DNA of 64,000 nucleotides from Antiaris toxicaria (Eukaryota; Streptophyta; Magnoliopsida; Rosales; Moraceae): NCBI GenBank assembly GCA_035233585.1, contig CP141160.1, positions 17,923,499 to 17,987,498 on the forward strand, in the 5' to 3' direction. This document shows positions 61,725 through 64,000 of the stretch, in pieces; position 1 is the stretch's first letter; every line of letters starts with the position of its first letter. Under the pieces are notes generated by a model. That model was not told where the DNA came from, ran no database searches, and saw nothing but the letters and a program-made list of their open reading frames with translations. The translations under genes and the position numbers were made by a program.

Positions 61725-61974
61725 ATAATGGAAAGGGAACTTCATTATCATCCCTTGGCTTATTCCCCTGATAGCAATGTAGCTTTTTTTTTTTTTTTTT
61801 TTTAATAAGCTAATAGCAATGTAGCTTGCTAGGTGGGATCTGCTACCATGCAGGGGCTGGATAGTTCGTGGCTGTGCTGATTGACACCATTACGCTCAAA
61901 ATTAGCAAAGCATTCAAGACCGGCCAACTGGTCTATGTGCTTGTAATAAATAATTTCTCTCACATCTCAAATTG

Positions 61975-62557
61975 ATTTACCGGAAAAACAGTAGTTTCAA
62001 AAAATGGATAAACAGTATGATCAACAATAGGATCTGTGTGTAAAATGTTTCTTTATTATAATTATTTAGAGGAGCATTGAGCTCAAATCTTTTAGGCAAA
62101 TTTAGATTAGCCAAGAAATGTTGACCATAACCAACAAGATCTGCTCGGTTTTTCACCAAAACTTTGTCCCTGTCTTCTCTGTTATAGCCCCCGCCAACAA
62201 TAAAGGTACCCTTGAAAGCCTTTCTCATGGGAATAAGACTATATGATGTCTCTTGTATGTCTCCATCCTTCTTCATTCTTGGCTCAAGTGCATGACAATA
62301 CAGAATTCCATACTTATTTAAGGATTCCACCATGTGAAGCCCAGTGCTTTAGGGTTGGAGTCCTCTTATTCCAAGTAGTAACCAAATAGAGAGAGCTGTT
62401 TTATTCCTACTCTGTCAGCCCCTATCTCATTGACAAAAGCTTCAACGACTTCAAGAGAAGGATCCACCGTATTTGTTAGTTCGATCACTCACTTGATCTT
62501 TTAGAATTTGGTCAATGAGATAGCCATGATCCCTATGGATCTCAACTCCATCAAAGC
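61975..62557 (-). pseudogene. OPR pseudogene (copy D), exon 5
   Basis: Starts at an exon 5-like acceptor (FDGVEIHRDHGYLIDQILKDQ) with the GAHGY block altered to RDHGY. It loses the LENRCRFA-coding bases after YGGS, has an in-frame TAA near 62371, and shifts frame around 62340 and again near 62040. The middle (MVESLNKYGILYCHALEPRM to PLNNYNKETFYT) is well preserved. Confidence 0.88.
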
Positions 62558-62884
62558 CTATAGTGGGAGTAAATAGTATTAGAAAGTAGTAGAAACTCGA
62601 GGGCTAGAAGATTTAGGATGATTGAATCAAATAGATGAAAATTCCTAAAATAATAAAAATGTTTCGATTGGCTAGAAATCACGTATTTTCCTGTTCGAAT
62701 ATGGTTCTACACAGCATAGAATGAATTCTTAGGCAACTTCTAAAATTAAAGCTACCATGTGTTCACTTTCACAGCATTTACCCAAGTCTTCTTTATTTGG
62801 CCAATCAAATATGGTTTGTGAGGTTAAATGTTGAACTCTTGTTACTTCCAACAAGTTTTACTTTTAATTAGGAAGATAATCTAC

Positions 62885-62947
62885 CAGCTTCTATGGCATG
62901 ACAATTTGAGGAATTTCATCTGCTCTCAGCCACCGTGGAGGGGTAAA
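62885..62947 (-). pseudogene. OPR pseudogene (copy D), exon 4 3' part
   Basis: Reads FTPPRWLRADEIPQIV, then a 25-nt deletion, then the MP-EAG end with the donor GCTG|GTAG. The homology stops abruptly at 62947, where sequence of another copy's 3' flank begins, so exons 1-3 were lost by a rearrangement. Confidence 0.85.
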
Positions 62948-63104
62948 AGTAGCAAATAAAACATACTAATAAAACGTTATTTGTCTCAAGTCCAAAATAA
63001 TAAAGTAGCAAATGACGATGACATATTATTCAAAACATACTAATAAGAAAAGTCTGTTACATATATAATAGTCCCTACAGCACGTTTGGGTGCTAGGAAT
63101 AAAA

Positions 63105-63240
63105 CATTCAAGCTCTCACACCTCATATTGATAATCTAAACAGTGGTTTAAAGAAATGAATAATTAGTATAGTCAATAACATGATCAAATAAGTAAAATG
63201 ATTCACGAATATACTTTTTTAGAGGAGAATTGACTTGAAT
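63105..63240 (-). pseudogene. OPR exon 5 3'-end relic (copy E)
   Basis: The reverse complement reads QVNSPLKKYIRESFYLFDHV then IDYTNYSFL, related to the exon 5 C-terminus. It is bounded by AT-rich DNA and by the start of the flank of the next relic. Confidence 0.8.
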
Positions 63241-63343
63241 CTGTTGTCTGTTAAATAAAACAGTAGCAAATTATTTAAGTGCTTACAACTCCTTTGGATG
63301 CTAGTGAGATTTCATTCAAGATCCTATACCTCAAATCGATTCC

Positions 63344-63538
63344 CTAAACAGAGGTTTCATCAAGAAATGGATAATTAGTATAACCAATAATAAGATCAGA
63401 TATATAAAATGTCTCTTTGATGTACTTATTTAGGGGAGCATTAAGCTTAAATCTTTTAGGTAAGTCTGGATTAGCCAAGAAATGACGACCATAAGCAACA
63501 AGATCTGTGTGACTTTCAGCCAAAGCTTTGTTCTCATT
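63344..63538 (-). pseudogene. OPR exon 5 3'-end relic (copy F)
   Basis: The frame NENKALAESHTDLVAYGRHF to GYTNYPFLDETSV keeps about 65 residues of the C-terminus with the FMN-site YGRHFLANPDLPKRF intact. Homology ends abruptly at 63538, where a different repeat begins. Confidence 0.85.
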
Positions 63539-64000
63539 AGGACTGACAATTTGGGTCACGACACGATAACATGACATAAAACCCGCACGAAATTAGAGGG
63601 TTTGGGTTTTCCTTAAATGGGTCTGCGTCAAAAAGGGTCGAACCTATCTAACACGATTAAATAAAGGGTCGAACCCGCATGAACCCGCCAACCCGCAATT
63701 GACACGAAATAACTCGTTTAACTAATTAATTATATATGAGTTGACATGAATATGACTCATAAATTATCCATTTATAATCTTTAATATATTTATATTATTA
63801 TATATATTATAATGTTTTACTATTTTTAATTTTAAGTTTTCAAAATTCAAAATTCAGATATAATATATATATATTTTATTTTATATATATTTTAAAATTT
63901 TTTAACATAGAAAAGAAAATCTAGATTTTACTTTATTTTGTTTAGTCTTTCATTGCTTTTACAGCTCTGTATACCTCACCTAATTGCCTCCTCTTTACTC
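63539..64000. mobile_element. repeat terminus cutting OPR copy F, possible hAT-like element
   Basis: Begins GGACTGACAATTTGGGTCAC and continues with repeated ACCCGC and GGGTCGAACC words, a composition I associate with a dispersed plant repeat that may be a non-autonomous hAT element. The rest to the window edge is AT-rich. The other end is outside the window or not recognisable, so the class is unproven. Confidence 0.35.

Larger units (their letters stand above)
60181..61974. other. region upstream of OPR pseudogene C
   Basis: No gene. Apart from the promoter block it holds AT-rich DNA, poly-A/poly-T near 61070-61110, a direct repeat pair (61460-61516 and 61670-61724), poly-T at about 61781-61802 and a stretch at 61830-61900 that resembles the 3' flanks of other OPR copies (GGATCTGCTACCATGCAGGG; compare 53630-53660). 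Confidence 0.6.

Overview
The window is nuclear DNA of a flowering plant, most likely a eudicot. The genes have many short exons with AT-rich introns and GT-AG borders, and the intergenic DNA is AT-rich and full of MITEs, retrotransposon debris and microsatellites. The species cannot be named from the sequence alone. I see five genes with intact coding sequence and no convincing tRNA, rRNA or CRISPR.

Layout. (1) 319-4857, minus: the spliceosomal WD40 protein SMU1, exons 1-15; the last exon lies left of the window. Two introns carry small DNA transposons with clear target-site duplications. (2) 5-13.3 kb: AT-rich intergenic DNA with MITEs, a tandem duplication and SINE-like or LTR-like remnants. 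(3) 13321-15656: an internally deleted Ty1/copia element with both LTRs, PBS, polypurine tract and a 5-bp target-site duplication. (4) 15.7-24.1 kb: intergenic DNA with a long foldback, an A-rich tandem array and MITEs. (5) 24392-29397, plus: a complete seven-exon MIKC MADS-box gene of the AGL12/XAANTAL1 type, with a LINE remnant in its large second intron. (6) 32398-35859, plus: a four-exon gene for a secreted plant protein of unknown function (538 aa, probably the DUF7705 family). (7) 37.3-63.6 kb: a tandem cluster of 12-oxophytodienoate reductase (OPR, subgroup I) genes, all on the minus strand. It holds two intact five-exon genes (40490-42896, 372 aa; 48873-51366, 377 aa), one pseudogene lacking exon 3 (56909-60180), one heavily deleted pseudogene (61975-62947) and at least eight short exon relics. 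Between them lie MITEs, a 159-bp tandem repeat, a TIR element with a GC-rich passenger, and a probable 1.5-kb solo LTR.

The unrelated single-copy genes (splicing factor, MADS factor, secreted protein) show no joint pathway. The OPR cluster is the one functional grouping: cytosolic flavoenzymes that reduce alpha,beta-unsaturated carbonyls of the oxylipin type. The three most complete copies share a short TGACG-containing block upstream of their start codons while the DNA around it has diverged. I did not find a clearly new biological system. The most useful leads are the OPR birth-and-death cluster with its conserved promoter block, and the TIR element with a GC-rich cargo.
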